A stretch of DNA of 64,000 nucleotides from Nocardioides psychrotolerans (GTDB lineage: Bacteria > Actinomycetota > Actinomycetes > Propionibacteriales > Nocardioidaceae), in NCBI RefSeq assembly GCF_900113685.1, contig NZ_FOQG01000005.1, forward strand, positions 186,001 to 250,000, in the 5' to 3' direction. Below the pieces are notes generated by a model. That model was given only the letters and a program-made list of their open reading frames with translations. It ran no database searches and was not told the DNA's origin. Shown piece by piece: positions 28,733 through 39,963 of the stretch. The position numbers and the translations under genes were made by a program. How positions within the stretch are numbered: the first letter of the stretch is position 1; each line of letters begins with the position of its first letter.

Positions 28733-29647
28733 TCAGGCCGGTCGGCGGAAGTCGCGTCGACGCGCGTTGACCGTGGCCGCGGCCTCGACGACGGCCGGCA
28801 CGAACTTCTCGGACTCGAGCACGCACCCGGCGTGGCCGGTGTCGATGTCGTGGATCGTGGCGCCGGGGATGGCCCGGGCCAGGCTGATCTGGCGCGCCGC
28901 CGGGATGACGCGGTCGCGCAGGCCCACGACGACAGCCGTCGGCACGTCGATCTGCCCGAGCCACGGCCGGGAGTGGTGGCGCCCGAGCGCCGCGAGCGCC
29001 TGCCCCACGGCCCAGGGGCTGGTGGAGCGGAACTCACGCATCGCCCACTCGTGGATGTCGGAGGGCGCCAGGTCCAGGGCCCGGGCGGTCGCGCGGGCCG
29101 CGGTGAGCGCCGTACGGGATCGCGAGACGCCGCGGGCGCCGAGCATGGTGGCGCCCATGCCGCTGAAGAAGAGCCGCTCGGCGGCGTTGAGCTGGAACTT
29201 GTCGGTCGTCGCGCAGAGCACGAGGCCCTGGATCTTGTCCGCGTGCTGCCGCCACACCCGCTGGGCGACGACGCCACCCATCGAGTAGCCGGCGATGATC
29301 ACGTCCTCGAGCCCCAGCACGTCGATCAGGGCCGCAACGTCGTCGGCGCAGTCGACGAGGGAGAACTCCTCGCTGCGGATGCCCTGGCCGTGCCAGCGCT
29401 GGTCGAGGGTCACGACGCGGAAACGGCGTGAGAGCGGCTCGATCGCGGGGAACCAGGTCAGCAGGCCGGTGCAACCGAGCGCGTGCAGGAGCACGATCGT
29501 GGGGGAGTCGGCCGAGGGGCCCGGCGTGTCCGTGACGTACGTCGACCCGCCGCGACCGGGCAGCTCCACCAGGCGGCCCGGGGGGATGCGCACCCACGGG
29601 ATGTAGACCTGACGGCGCACGAGCGCCCCCGGTGAGAACACGGCCAT
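28733..29647 (-). CDS. Alpha/beta-fold hydrolase
   Basis: 304 residues. Core begins near 40 (PTIVLLHALGCTG, oxyanion loop); nucleophile elbow GYSMGG, acidic residue in GLRDRVIP and His in DTGHAGCVLE complete the triad. Diverges from the igr operon across KstR box 6, with TAGTCT as a possible -10, so it is likely KstR-controlled. Candidate roles are hydrolysis of a steroid CoA or lactone intermediate or a lipid ester; the sequence does not decide. Confidence 0.8.
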   Translation of the reverse strand: MAVFSPGALVRRQVYIPWVRIPPGRLVELPGRGGSTYVTDTPGPSADSPTIVLLHALGCTGLLTWFPAIEPLSRRFRVVTLDQRWHGQGIRSEEFSLVDCADDVAALIDVLGLEDVIIAGYSMGGVVAQRVWRQHADKIQGLVLCATTDKFQLNAAERLFFSGMGATMLGARGVSRSRTALTAARATARALDLAPSDIHEWAMREFRSTSPWAVGQALAALGRHHSRPWLGQIDVPTAVVVGLRDRVIPAARQISLARAIPGATIHDIDTGHAGCVLESEKFVPAVVEAAATVNARRRDFRRPA

Positions 29648-29678
29648 CGACCCTCCCTCGGCATCTGGTCCCCTAGAC

Positions 29679-29692
29679 TAGAACAGGTTACA
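29679..29692. promoter_or_regulatory. KstR operator 6 (hydrolase / igr operon)
   Basis: tagAACagGTTaca, full match to the consensus. Forward -10 candidate TACAGT (29689-29694) for the fadE28-29 operon; reverse TAGTCT for the hydrolase. Its forward end ACAGTTTCG is repeated at the KstD side of box 7, showing a conserved promoter layout. Confidence 0.78.
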
Positions 29693-29733
29693 GTTTCGCT
29701 GATCAGCGACCCCGACACGTACAGGAGATCGAC

Positions 29734-31914
29734 GTGGGTTCGGATGGCTTCACCCAGGCAGACCAGGAGTCTATCGACGCGGTGCGCTCCGTCATCGGGC
29801 AGGCGCTCGACCGGGACGGCGACTGGGCGGCGCTCGCGTCGGCCGGGATGCTCGGGCTCGCGGTGCCCGAGGCGCAGGGCGGGGAGGGCCTCGGTCTCGC
29901 CGAGGTCGGCGTGCTGCTGCGCGAGACCGGGGTGCGTGGGGTGCACCTGCCCGTGTGGGAGACGCTGTGCTGCGGGGCGCTCACCATCGCCGCCCACGGC
30001 ACGCCCGAGCAGCAGGCGCTGCTGGCTGGCGTCGCGTCCGGGGAGACCGTGCTCACGCCGGCCCTGCGCGAGGTCGGGCTCGCGATCACCGACCGGCCCG
30101 GCACCACGTTCGCCGCCGGCACGGTGACGGGACGCAAGATCGCCGTGACCTACGCCGACACCGCAGCGCGCCTGCTCGTGACGGCCCTCGACGGGGACGA
30201 CGTGGTCGTCGCGCTCGTCGACCCTCACGGCCCGGGCGTCACGCTGCTCGAGTCGGGCTCGTCGGCCCGGATCACGACCCACACGGTCGTCCTGGACGGC
30301 GCGCCCGCCGAGCTTCTCGGCGCCGGCGCTGCGCGGACGCTGGTCGACCACGCGGTGGCAGGGCTCGCGCTGACGGCCGCCGGTGTCGTCGCGGGGGCGC
30401 GCGACCTCACCGCCACCTACATCAAGGGCCGCACCCAGTTCGGCCGCACGCTGGCGCAGTTCCAGGCGGTCGCGATGCAGATCGCGGACGTCTACATCGC
30501 CTCGCGGACGATCGCCCTCGCTGCGGAGAACGCCGTGTGGCGAGTCGGTGCCGGCCTGGACGCGGCCGACGACCTCGCCGTGGCGTCGTACTGGATCGGT
30601 GCCGAAGGCCCGAAGGCCTTGCGCACCTGTCACCACCTGCACGGCGGCATGGGGGTCGACGAGACCTACCCGCTGCATCACTACTTCTCCTGGATCACCG
30701 ACATCGCGCACGCGCTTGAGTGCCTGCCCGGCGATGTGCCGGTCGAGGACCCGACCACGAAGAACCTCGAGCTCACCGCGGAGCAGCGCCGGCTCAAGGG
30801 CGAGCTGCGCGACTACTTCACCGGGCTCGCCTCCCACGACCAGCACGTCGACATGGGTCGCGACCGCCACGGCCCGACCTACCAGCGGGTCGTCAAGCAG
30901 ATGGGCACCGACGGCTGGATGGGCGTCGGCTGGCCGAAGGAGTACGGCGGCCACGGGCTCGGCGAGATCGAGCAGACGCTCTTCGCCAACGAGGCCCAGC
31001 GCGCCGACGTGCACCTGCCGGCCGTGACGCTGCAGACCGTCGGCCCCACGCTGATCCGCTACGGCACGGAGAAGCAGAAGGGAATGTTCCTCGAGAAGAT
31101 CCTCGCCGGTGACGTCCACTTCGCGATCGGCTACAGCGAACCCGACGCGGGCACGGACCTGGCCGCGCTGCGCACGACGGCACGCCGCGACGGCGATCAC
31201 TACGTGGTGAACGGCCAGAAGATGTGGACCACCGGCGGGCACCAGGCCGACTACGTGTGGCTGGCCGTCCGCACCGACACCGAGGCGCCCAAGCACCGGG
31301 GGATCTCGATCCTCATCGTGGACACCACGGACCCGGGCTACTCGTTCACGCCGATCATCACCGCCGACGGCTCCCACCACGTCAACGCGACCTACTACAA
31401 CGACGTCCGCGTGCCCGTCGACATGCTCGTGGGCGAGGAGAACCAGGGGTGGAAGCTGATCACCACCCAGCTCAACCACGAGCGGGTGATGCTGGGTCCG
31501 GCCGGGCGCATCGAGGGCCTGCGCGACCGGGTCGCCGACTGGGCGACCAAGGCCGGGGTGATCGACCGCGCCGACGTGCGCGACGTGATGGGACGCGTCA
31601 CTGCGGCCTTCCGCGTCAACGAGCTCCTCAACTGGGAGGTCGCCCGTGCCGCCGCGACCGGTGAGGTCTCGGTGGGCGACGCGTCGTCGTCGAAGGTCTT
31701 CGCCGCCGACCAGGTCCAGCACCTGGCGGCCGACCTCGGCGGGATCGTGCACCGCTACGGCGACCCGGCCGAGGAGGAGACCAAGGCCTTGCTCGACTAC
31801 CTGGACGCCCAGGCCAAGCGCAACCTCGTGCTCACCTTCGGTGGCGGGGTCAACGAGGTGCAGCGCGAGCTCATCGCGATGTTCGGCCTGGGGCTGCCGC
31901 GGGTGCCGCGGTGA
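29734..31914 (+). CDS. Fused FadE28-FadE29 acyl-CoA dehydrogenase (ChsE1-ChsE2 in one chain)
   Basis: 726 residues, equal to FadE28 (339) plus FadE29 (387) of M. tuberculosis, which form a heterotetramer that dehydrogenates the last three-carbon side chain of steroid CoA. Residues 1 to about 330 are FadE28-like (RTQFGRTLAQFQAVAMQIADVYI, HHLHGGMGVDETYPLHHY). Residues about 345-726 are FadE29-like, starting ELTAEQRRLKGELRDYF, with WMGVGWPKEYGGHG, SEPDAGTDLAALRTTA, YVVNGQKMWTTGGHQADY and the end GLGLPRVPR. The joint (about 330-345) is a short Pro/Asp-rich linker. GTG start with an AGGAG site. First gene of the igr run, overlapping chsH2's MaoC part (GTGA). Separate genes are the rule in the species I know. 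Confidence 0.88.
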   Translation: MGSDGFTQADQESIDAVRSVIGQALDRDGDWAALASAGMLGLAVPEAQGGEGLGLAEVGVLLRETGVRGVHLPVWETLCCGALTIAAHGTPEQQALLAGVASGETVLTPALREVGLAITDRPGTTFAAGTVTGRKIAVTYADTAARLLVTALDGDDVVVALVDPHGPGVTLLESGSSARITTHTVVLDGAPAELLGAGAARTLVDHAVAGLALTAAGVVAGARDLTATYIKGRTQFGRTLAQFQAVAMQIADVYIASRTIALAAENAVWRVGAGLDAADDLAVASYWIGAEGPKALRTCHHLHGGMGVDETYPLHHYFSWITDIAHALECLPGDVPVEDPTTKNLELTAEQRRLKGELRDYFTGLASHDQHVDMGRDRHGPTYQRVVKQMGTDGWMGVGWPKEYGGHGLGEIEQTLFANEAQRADVHLPAVTLQTVGPTLIRYGTEKQKGMFLEKILAGDVHFAIGYSEPDAGTDLAALRTTARRDGDHYVVNGQKMWTTGGHQADYVWLAVRTDTEAPKHRGISILIVDTTDPGYSFTPIITADGSHHVNATYYNDVRVPVDMLVGEENQGWKLITTQLNHERVMLGPAGRIEGLRDRVADWATKAGVIDRADVRDVMGRVTAAFRVNELLNWEVARAAATGEVSVGDASSSKVFAADQVQHLAADLGGIVHRYGDPAEEETKALLDYLDAQAKRNLVLTFGGGVNEVQRELIAMFGLGLPRVPR

Positions 31915-32456
31915 GTGGTCCCGCGACGCTCGAGCCAGTCGAGACCCACGATCGGATCATGGCCGAGGCCGAGCGGATCAAGGCCTTCGGCGAGGCGGCG
32001 GAGCGCGAGGCGCGCGACCCGGTCAACCAGCCCACGATCAACAACTGGGTCGAGGCGATGGGCAACACCAACCCACGCTGGCAGGGTGGCGAGGCGCCAC
32101 CCTCGATGGCGCAGGTCTGGACGATGTACGGGTTGGGCGGCAGGCCGCCTGCCGACGACCCGCTGCACGCGATGATGAAGGTGCTCACCGACGCGGGCTA
32201 CACCGCCGTGCTGGGCACCAACTGCGAGCAGACCTACGAGCGCACGTTGAAGGTCGGCGAGCAGGTGCGCGTCACCACCGCGCTCGACTCCGTCGTCGGG
32301 CCCAAGACCACCGGCATGGGCGTCGGCTACTTCGTGACGTCGCGCAACACCTGGTACGTCGATGCACCTGACGGGCAGCGCGAGGTCGTCGCGCGGATGC
32401 TGTTCCGGGTGCTGAAGTTCGTCCCGCGGGTCTCGACCGACGGGGACTCCGCATGA
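31911..32456 (+). CDS. ChsH2 N-terminal part: MaoC-like hydratase subunit
   Basis: 181 residues, the MaoC-like domain of ChsH2. With ChsH1 it hydrates the steroid 2-enoyl-CoA that the FadE28-29 enzyme makes. Features: NNWVEAMGNTNPRW, QVWTMYG, GTNCEQTYERTLKVGEQV and the hot-dog strand pattern GMGVGYFVTSRNTWY. In M. tuberculosis this domain is joined to a DUF35 domain in one 311-residue protein; here the chain stops at TGA and the DUF35 part begins in an overlapping ATGA. GTG start overlaps the stop of the preceding gene. Confidence 0.85.
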   Translation: MSGPATLEPVETHDRIMAEAERIKAFGEAAEREARDPVNQPTINNWVEAMGNTNPRWQGGEAPPSMAQVWTMYGLGGRPPADDPLHAMMKVLTDAGYTAVLGTNCEQTYERTLKVGEQVRVTTALDSVVGPKTTGMGVGYFVTSRNTWYVDAPDGQREVVARMLFRVLKFVPRVSTDGDSA

Positions 32457-32884
32457 GCGTCCGGCCGATGATCGGCCGAGACTCCCGCTTCTTCTGGGAC
32501 GGCACGGCCGTCGGCGAGCTGAGGGTCCAGAGCTGCAACGCGTGCGGTGAGCTGCGCTTCCCGCCGGGGCCTGCCTGTCCCGACTGCGGTGCCCTCGACC
32601 GCGGCCACGTGGTGTCGGCCGGCGTGGGCACGGTCTTCAGCTATGTCATCCATCGGCACCCGCCGGTCCCCGGCAAGGTGCTGCCGATCGTGCTCGCGCT
32701 GATCGACCTCGACGAGGGCGTGCGCATGGTGGGCGAGGTGACCGACGTACACCCCGACGAGATCGCCATCGGCCAACGGCTGCAGGTGGACTTCCACCGC
32801 GTCGACGACGACCTGACCCTGCCGATCTGGCGCCCCGCTCCCCAGGAGCTTGCCCAGGAGCCTGCCCAGGAGGAGACCGCGTGA
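32453..32884 (+). CDS. ChsH2 C-terminal part: DUF35 zinc-ribbon/OB-fold protein
   Basis: 143 residues. Zinc ribbon with CNAC and CPDC (about 24-44) followed by an OB fold (GHVVSAGVGTVFSYVIHRHPP, LPIVLALIDLD). In ChsH2 this domain binds the aldolase Ltp2, encoded two genes downstream, and channels the hydrated product. Encoded separately from the MaoC part, with ATGA overlap on one side and GTGA on the other. The C-terminus QELAQEPAQEETA comes from a small DNA repeat. Confidence 0.85.
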   Translation: MSVRPMIGRDSRFFWDGTAVGELRVQSCNACGELRFPPGPACPDCGALDRGHVVSAGVGTVFSYVIHRHPPVPGKVLPIVLALIDLDEGVRMVGEVTDVHPDEIAIGQRLQVDFHRVDDDLTLPIWRPAPQELAQEPAQEETA

Positions 32885-33258
32885 ACGTCGGAGACACCAT
32901 CCCTGAGTGGAGCGTGGCGATCACGCCCACGCTGATCGTGAGCACCGCGATCGCGACGCGTGACTTCCAGGACGTGCACCACGACCGGGACCTGGCGCAG
33001 GGCCACGGGTCGAAGGACATCTTCATGAACATCCTGACCTCGACCGGGCTGGTCGAGCGCTTCGTGACCGACTGGGCCGGTGGCGACACCGACGTGCGGG
33101 GGATCGCGATCCGCCTCGGCGCGCCGGCGTACCCCTCGGACACGTTGACCTTCTCCGGCACGGTCTCCGCGATCGAGGACGGAGTCGCCGTGATCGAGGT
33201 CAAGGGTGCGGTGTCGCTGGGCGACCACGTCGTCGGCACCGTGCGGGTGTCCGCGTGA
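32881..33258 (+). CDS. chsH1: ChsH1, MaoC-like hydratase subunit
   Basis: 125 residues, hot-dog fold. It carries the catalytic hydratase-2 motif: TRDFQDVHHDRDLAQGHGSKDIFMN (Asp and His), then VTDWAGG and LGDHVVGTVRVS. Nearly the length and pattern of M. tuberculosis ChsH1 (Rv3541c, 129). Forms the enoyl-CoA hydratase with the MaoC part of ChsH2. GTG start inside the DUF35 stop, GTGA overlap with ltp2. Confidence 0.9.
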   Translation: MNVGDTIPEWSVAITPTLIVSTAIATRDFQDVHHDRDLAQGHGSKDIFMNILTSTGLVERFVTDWAGGDTDVRGIAIRLGAPAYPSDTLTFSGTVSAIEDGVAVIEVKGAVSLGDHVVGTVRVSA

Positions 33259-34421
33259 CCGGCCTGTCGGGCAAGGCGGCGATCGTCGGGATCGGCGCGA
33301 CGGAGTTCTCCAAGGAGTCGGGGCGTTCGGAGCTGCAGCTCTCGGTCGAGGCGGTCCAGCACGCGCTGGTCGACTGCGGCCTGACGGCTGCCGACGTCGA
33401 TGGGCTCACGACGTTCACGATGGACACCTCCTCGGAGATCGCGGTGGCGCGCGAGCTCGGGATCAAGGAGCTGCGGTTCTTCAGCCGGATCAACTACGGC
33501 GGCGGAGCGGCCTGCGCGACGGTGCAGCAGGCGGCGATGGCAATCGCGACCGGAGTCGCCGACGTCGTGGTCTGCTACCGCGGGTTCAACGAGCGCTCGG
33601 AGAGCCGCTTCGGCCAGTTCTCCCTCGCGGCCGCGACACAGGTCAACACCAACGGCCTCGACAACGCGTGGACCTACCCGATGGGGCTCGGCACGCCCGC
33701 GGCCACCGTGGCGATGCAGGCCCGTCGCTACATGCACGAGTACGGCGCCACGTCGGCCGACTTCGGCGCCGTCGCGGTCGCGGATCGTCGTCACGCGGCG
33801 ACCAACCCCGAGGCGTTCTTCTACGGCAAGCCGATCACCATCGAGGACCACCAGGCCTCGCGGATGATCGCCGACCCGCTGCACCTGCTCGACTGCTGCC
33901 AGGAGAGCGACGGCGCGGTCGCGCTCGTGGTCGTGTCGGCCGAGCGAGCACGCGACCTGGCCCAGGCGCCGGCGTACGTCGCCGCGGCGGCCCAGGGCAG
34001 CGGTGCCGACCAGTTCGTGATGACGTCCTACTACCGCGACGACATCGGCATCCCGGAGATGGGTGTCGTGGGTCGCGAGCTGTGGCGCCAGTCCGGGCTG
34101 CGCCCCGACGACATGCCGATGGCGATCCTCTACGACCACTTCACGCCCTACGTGCTGATGCAGCTCGAGGAGCTCGGCTTCTGCGGCCGCGGCGAGGCGC
34201 CGGGGTTCGTCGCCGACGGGGCGATCGAGATCGGCGGCCGGCTCCCGCTCAACACCCATGGTGGTCAGCTCGGCGAGGCCTACATCCACGGCATGAACGG
34301 CATCGCCGAGGGCGTCCGCCAGATCCGTGGCACCTCGGTCAACCCGGTGCCCGACGCCGCTCACGTGCTCGTCACCGCCGGCACCGGCGTCCCCACGAGC
34401 GGGTTGATCCTCTCGGCCTGA
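33255..34421 (+). CDS. ltp2: Ltp2, steroid side-chain retro-aldolase (thiolase fold)
   Basis: 388 residues (Rv3540c has 386). Thiolase-fold lyase that cleaves the 17-hydroxy-3-oxo-pregnene-carboxyl-CoA to the 17-ketosteroid and propionyl-CoA. Blocks shared with Ltp2: AAIVGIGATEFSKESGRSEL, DVDGLTTFTMDT, NYGGGAACATVQQAAMA, FFYGKPITIEDHQASR, LDCCQESDGAVA, and the conserved tyrosines near 293 (YDHFTP) and 343 (AYIHGMNG). C-terminus LVTAGTGVPTSGLIL is nearly identical to the mycobacterial enzyme. Last gene of the igr run; needs the DUF35 protein as partner. Confidence 0.92.
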   Translation: MTGLSGKAAIVGIGATEFSKESGRSELQLSVEAVQHALVDCGLTAADVDGLTTFTMDTSSEIAVARELGIKELRFFSRINYGGGAACATVQQAAMAIATGVADVVVCYRGFNERSESRFGQFSLAAATQVNTNGLDNAWTYPMGLGTPAATVAMQARRYMHEYGATSADFGAVAVADRRHAATNPEAFFYGKPITIEDHQASRMIADPLHLLDCCQESDGAVALVVVSAERARDLAQAPAYVAAAAQGSGADQFVMTSYYRDDIGIPEMGVVGRELWRQSGLRPDDMPMAILYDHFTPYVLMQLEELGFCGRGEAPGFVADGAIEIGGRLPLNTHGGQLGEAYIHGMNGIAEGVRQIRGTSVNPVPDAAHVLVTAGTGVPTSGLILSA

Positions 34422-34434
34422 GGGAGCCGTCACA

Positions 34435-34890
34435 ATGGCCGGCGTGAGCCAGCCCGTCGTCGTGTCCATCCACGTCGCCAAGGGACGTCGGCTGCCGATG
34501 CGGTCGGTCGAGCAGGCCGAGGTGGTGGAGGCGCGGGGGATCGTGGGCGACCGCTACGAGGGCTCGAAGCACCGGCAGGTGAGCATCCAGAGCCTGGAGG
34601 CGATCGGCGAGGCGTCGGAGGTCTTCGGGGCGCCGATCGACCCAGCCCTGACGCGCCGCAACATCACGGTCTCCGCAGGCGTCATCCCGAAAGCACCCGG
34701 CAGCCTGATCCGCATCGGTGACCTGCTGCTCGAGGTCGTGCGGGTCGCCGCCCCCTGCAAGCTCCTTGACGACACCATCGGTCCCGATGCGCAGGTCGCG
34801 CTGCGCCGCCGCGGCGGCTCGATCTGTCGGGTGCTCGAGTCGGGCGTCGTCGCGGTCGGTGACGGCGTGGAGCTGCCACCGGTCTCGTGA
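34435..34890 (+). CDS. MOSC domain protein
   Basis: 151 residues, a single MOSC (molybdenum cofactor sulfurase C-terminal) domain as in YiiM/YuaD-like proteins, which bind molybdenum cofactor or transfer sulfur. Motifs GIVGDRYEGSKHRQVSIQS, RRNITVSAGV and the conserved Cys in APCKLLDD. It lies 13 nt after ltp2 in the same direction, so it may be read with the igr operon, but nothing ties it to steroids. Confidence 0.85.
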   Translation: MAGVSQPVVVSIHVAKGRRLPMRSVEQAEVVEARGIVGDRYEGSKHRQVSIQSLEAIGEASEVFGAPIDPALTRRNITVSAGVIPKAPGSLIRIGDLLLEVVRVAAPCKLLDDTIGPDAQVALRRRGGSICRVLESGVVAVGDGVELPPVS

Positions 34891-34944
34891 GTGGGACCTG
34901 CTCAGCTGTGGGGGCGGGGCTCGAGGTCGCTTCCTGGGTTGCTG

Positions 34945-34988
34945 GGTCTCGACGTGCGCTGCTCGCTGGCGCTCGTCACTGCTCGACC
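34945..34988. repeat. Imperfect palindrome in the MOSC-hrpB gap
   Basis: ggtctcgacgtgcgctgctc ... gctcgtcactgctcgacc forms an imperfect inverted repeat around gctggc. It looks like the dispersed palindromic sequences common in this kind of genome; a single copy is seen here. Confidence 0.3.
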
Positions 34989-35027
34989 GGCGGGTGGCCG
35001 TCGTGACGCACGTGCGACGCTGGCGCC

Positions 35028-37568
<2,541 letters not shown>

Positions 37569-37600
37569 GATCGGGTGGCGCCGGACCGCAAGACCAGGCC

Positions 37601-38347
37601 TCACCCGGCGAGCTTGTCGCGGAAGAACGCGAGCACCCGGTCGACGCCCTCCTGCTGACGGTGCGCAGTGACGGTGGAGTGGCCCTTGCCCTCGAACTCG
37701 ACCCGGATGAAGGCCCCGCCGATCTCGCGGGTGAGGGTGTCGAAGCGGGTGCCGGTCGCGACGTCGGAGGCGTACTGCAGGCCCAGCACCTGGCAGCCAC
37801 CAGCCGCCCGTGACTTGACGACGCTCAGGTCGGCCGGCGAGAGGTTGAGGTCGGCGGCTCGCGCCTTTCCGACGGGGAACGGCGCCGAGGGTTGGCACAG
37901 CACGGGGGCGGCGACGGCGTCGTCGACCATCATCGCCAGGGCGAAGCCGCCCGTGAAGCACATCCCCAGGGCCCCGACGCCGGGCCCGCCGAGCTCGGCG
38001 TGCAGGTCGCGCGCGAGGCTGCGCAGCCAGCCCGCGACCGGTGAGGTCTCGCGCTTCGCGAGCTTGGTGAACTCCTTGCTCACGCAGACCTGCCGCAGCG
38101 CACCCGTCACGCTGCCCACGCCCAGCGACTTCTCGGGGGTGCCGAAGAGGTGCGGCATCACGACCGTGAAGCCGGCCGCCACGACCTCCTCGCCGAAGCC
38201 GATCACCTCAGGCGTCAGGCCCGGGATCTCGTGGATCACGATGACGCCGGGCCCGCTGCCCTTGCGGTACGTCGGGTGGGTCGCCGTGGTGCCGCGAAGC
38301 GTCTCGCCGGTGTGCGCACCGCGGGTCCAGCTGTCGAGGAGGCTCAT
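37601..38347 (-). CDS. Dienelactone hydrolase family protein
   Basis: 248 residues, alpha/beta hydrolase with the Cys nucleophile of the dienelactone hydrolase family in GMCFTGG, preceded by GPGVIVIHEIPGLTPEVI (with the typical Glu). Asp in YASDVAT and His in GKGHST complete the triad. The frame is open far upstream, but ATG 38347 gives the normal family length and lies 49 nt from the divergent photolyase start. Real substrate unknown. Confidence 0.87.
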   Translation of the reverse strand: MSLLDSWTRGAHTGETLRGTTATHPTYRKGSGPGVIVIHEIPGLTPEVIGFGEEVVAAGFTVVMPHLFGTPEKSLGVGSVTGALRQVCVSKEFTKLAKRETSPVAGWLRSLARDLHAELGGPGVGALGMCFTGGFALAMMVDDAVAAPVLCQPSAPFPVGKARAADLNLSPADLSVVKSRAAGGCQVLGLQYASDVATGTRFDTLTREIGGAFIRVEFEGKGHSTVTAHRQQEGVDRVLAFFRDKLAG

Positions 38348-38395
38348 GCGCCGAGGATAGGGGCCAGGCAACCGGCGCCTGGCTAGTCTCGCCGC

Positions 38396-39853
38396 ATGGG
38401 GGAACGACACGTGCGGCTGGTGCTGCCCCACCAGCTGTTCCGCGACCACCTCGACGCCCCCGAGGACACGGTCTTCGTCCTGGTCGAGCACGACCTGCTG
38501 TTCCGGCACTACCGCTTCCACGCCCAGAAGCTCGTCCTGCACCGCGCCTCGATGCGTCGGTTCGCTGACCTGCTCCGCGAGCACGACCGTGAGGTCCACG
38601 TCGTCGAGACCAGCGCCGAGGCGACCAGCCACGACCAGCTCACCGACCTCCTCGCCCGTCTGGAGCCGAGCCGCGTCGACGTCTTCGACGTCGTGGACGA
38701 CTGGCTCTCCCGGGACCTTCACCGGGCCGTGACCGACCTCGAGGTGCTGGAGACCCCCAACTTCCTCACGACCCGGCAGCAGCTCACCGACCACTTCGCC
38801 GGCTCGTCCGCGCGCATGCAGACCTTCTACACCTGGCAGCGTCGCCGGCTCGACGTCCTGGTCGAGGCCGACGGCAGCCCTGTCGGCGGGAAGTGGTCCT
38901 TCGACGAGGACAACCGCAAGAAGCTGCCGAAGAATCATCGTGTCCCGGACATCACGCCGCCCGCGCGCCACGAGGCGGTGGAGGAGGCGATCGCGTGGGT
39001 CGCCCGCGAGTTCCCCGACGCGCCCGGCAACGCCGAGACCTTCGCCTGGCCCACCTCCCACGCCGAGGCCGAGGCGTCGTACGACGAGTTCCTGGCGCAG
39101 CGTCTCGACGGGTTCGGCCCGTTCGAGGACGCGATCTCGGCCCAGCACGGCTTCGTCTTCCACTCGCTGCTGACCCCGGGGCTCAACATCGGGCTCGTCT
39201 CGCCCCACCACGTCCTCTCCCGAGCGCTCGAGCACGCCGAGGGGCACGACGTGCCGCTGGCCTCGCTGGAGGGCTTCGTGCGGCAGGTGATCGGGTGGCG
39301 CGAATACATGCGCGCGACCTATCACCTGTGGGGTCGCCGGATGCGCAGCCGCAACCACCTCCAGCACACCCGACCCCTGAGCAAGGGCTGGTGGGAGGCG
39401 ACCACCGGGCTCGCCCCCGTCGACCTCGTGCTGCGGCGGGTCCTGGACACGGGCTACGCCCACCACATCGAGCGGCTCATGGTCCTCGGCAACGCCCAGT
39501 GCCTGCTGCGCACCGACCCCGACGCGACCTACGAGTGGTTCATGGAGCTCTTCGTCGACGCCTACGACTGGGTGATGGTGCCCAACGTCTACGCGATGAG
39601 CCAGTTCGCGGCCGGTGCCGCGATCACCACCAAGCCCTACGTCTCGGGCAGCAACTACCTGCGGAAGATGTCGGACCTGCCCAAGGGCGAGTGGTGCGAC
39701 GACTGGGACGCGCTCTACTGGACCTTCGTGCGCGACCACCTCGACGTCTTCGCCGGCAACCCGCGATCGCGGATGATCGCCAACCTCTACGACCGGATGG
39801 ACGCTGCCAAGAAGGCCGCCCACACCCGCCGCGCCCACGACTGGATCACCTGA
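38396..39853 (+). CDS. Deoxyribodipyrimidine photolyase-related protein (FeS-BCP/PhrB-type, FeS ligands missing)
   Basis: 485 residues of the CryB/PhrB group of bacterial photolyases: N-terminal Rossmann part (LVLPHQLF, VFVLVEHDLLFRHYRFHAQKLVLHRASM), then the FAD-binding helical domain (QVIGWREYMRATYHLWG, HHIERLMVLGNAQCLL, VDAYDWVMVPNVYAMSQFAAGA). In the iron-sulfur members the segment after KMSD holds Cys-x2-Cys plus a third Cys; here it reads KMSDLPKGEWCDDWDALYW with one Cys (about 434). So the 4Fe-4S cluster is probably absent while the flavin fold is kept. DNA repair or photoreception; likely a variant subfamily. Confidence 0.85.
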   Translation: MGERHVRLVLPHQLFRDHLDAPEDTVFVLVEHDLLFRHYRFHAQKLVLHRASMRRFADLLREHDREVHVVETSAEATSHDQLTDLLARLEPSRVDVFDVVDDWLSRDLHRAVTDLEVLETPNFLTTRQQLTDHFAGSSARMQTFYTWQRRRLDVLVEADGSPVGGKWSFDEDNRKKLPKNHRVPDITPPARHEAVEEAIAWVAREFPDAPGNAETFAWPTSHAEAEASYDEFLAQRLDGFGPFEDAISAQHGFVFHSLLTPGLNIGLVSPHHVLSRALEHAEGHDVPLASLEGFVRQVIGWREYMRATYHLWGRRMRSRNHLQHTRPLSKGWWEATTGLAPVDLVLRRVLDTGYAHHIERLMVLGNAQCLLRTDPDATYEWFMELFVDAYDWVMVPNVYAMSQFAAGAAITTKPYVSGSNYLRKMSDLPKGEWCDDWDALYWTFVRDHLDVFAGNPRSRMIANLYDRMDAAKKAAHTRRAHDWIT

Positions 39854-39963
39854 CCCCGCCGGGACCTTGGGCCCTTCTCGGGCTCCTCCCGCGGCGAAAG
39901 AGTCGGCGGTGGAGGAGCCTCTCGCGGGCATCGGCTCGCCGTCCTCCGCGGAGGGAGACCACC

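Noticed and set aside
38893..39963. N-terminal extension of the alcohol dehydrogenase
   Set aside because: It runs through the photolyase gene in another frame; ATG 39964 has a strong ribosome site and the family's usual start.
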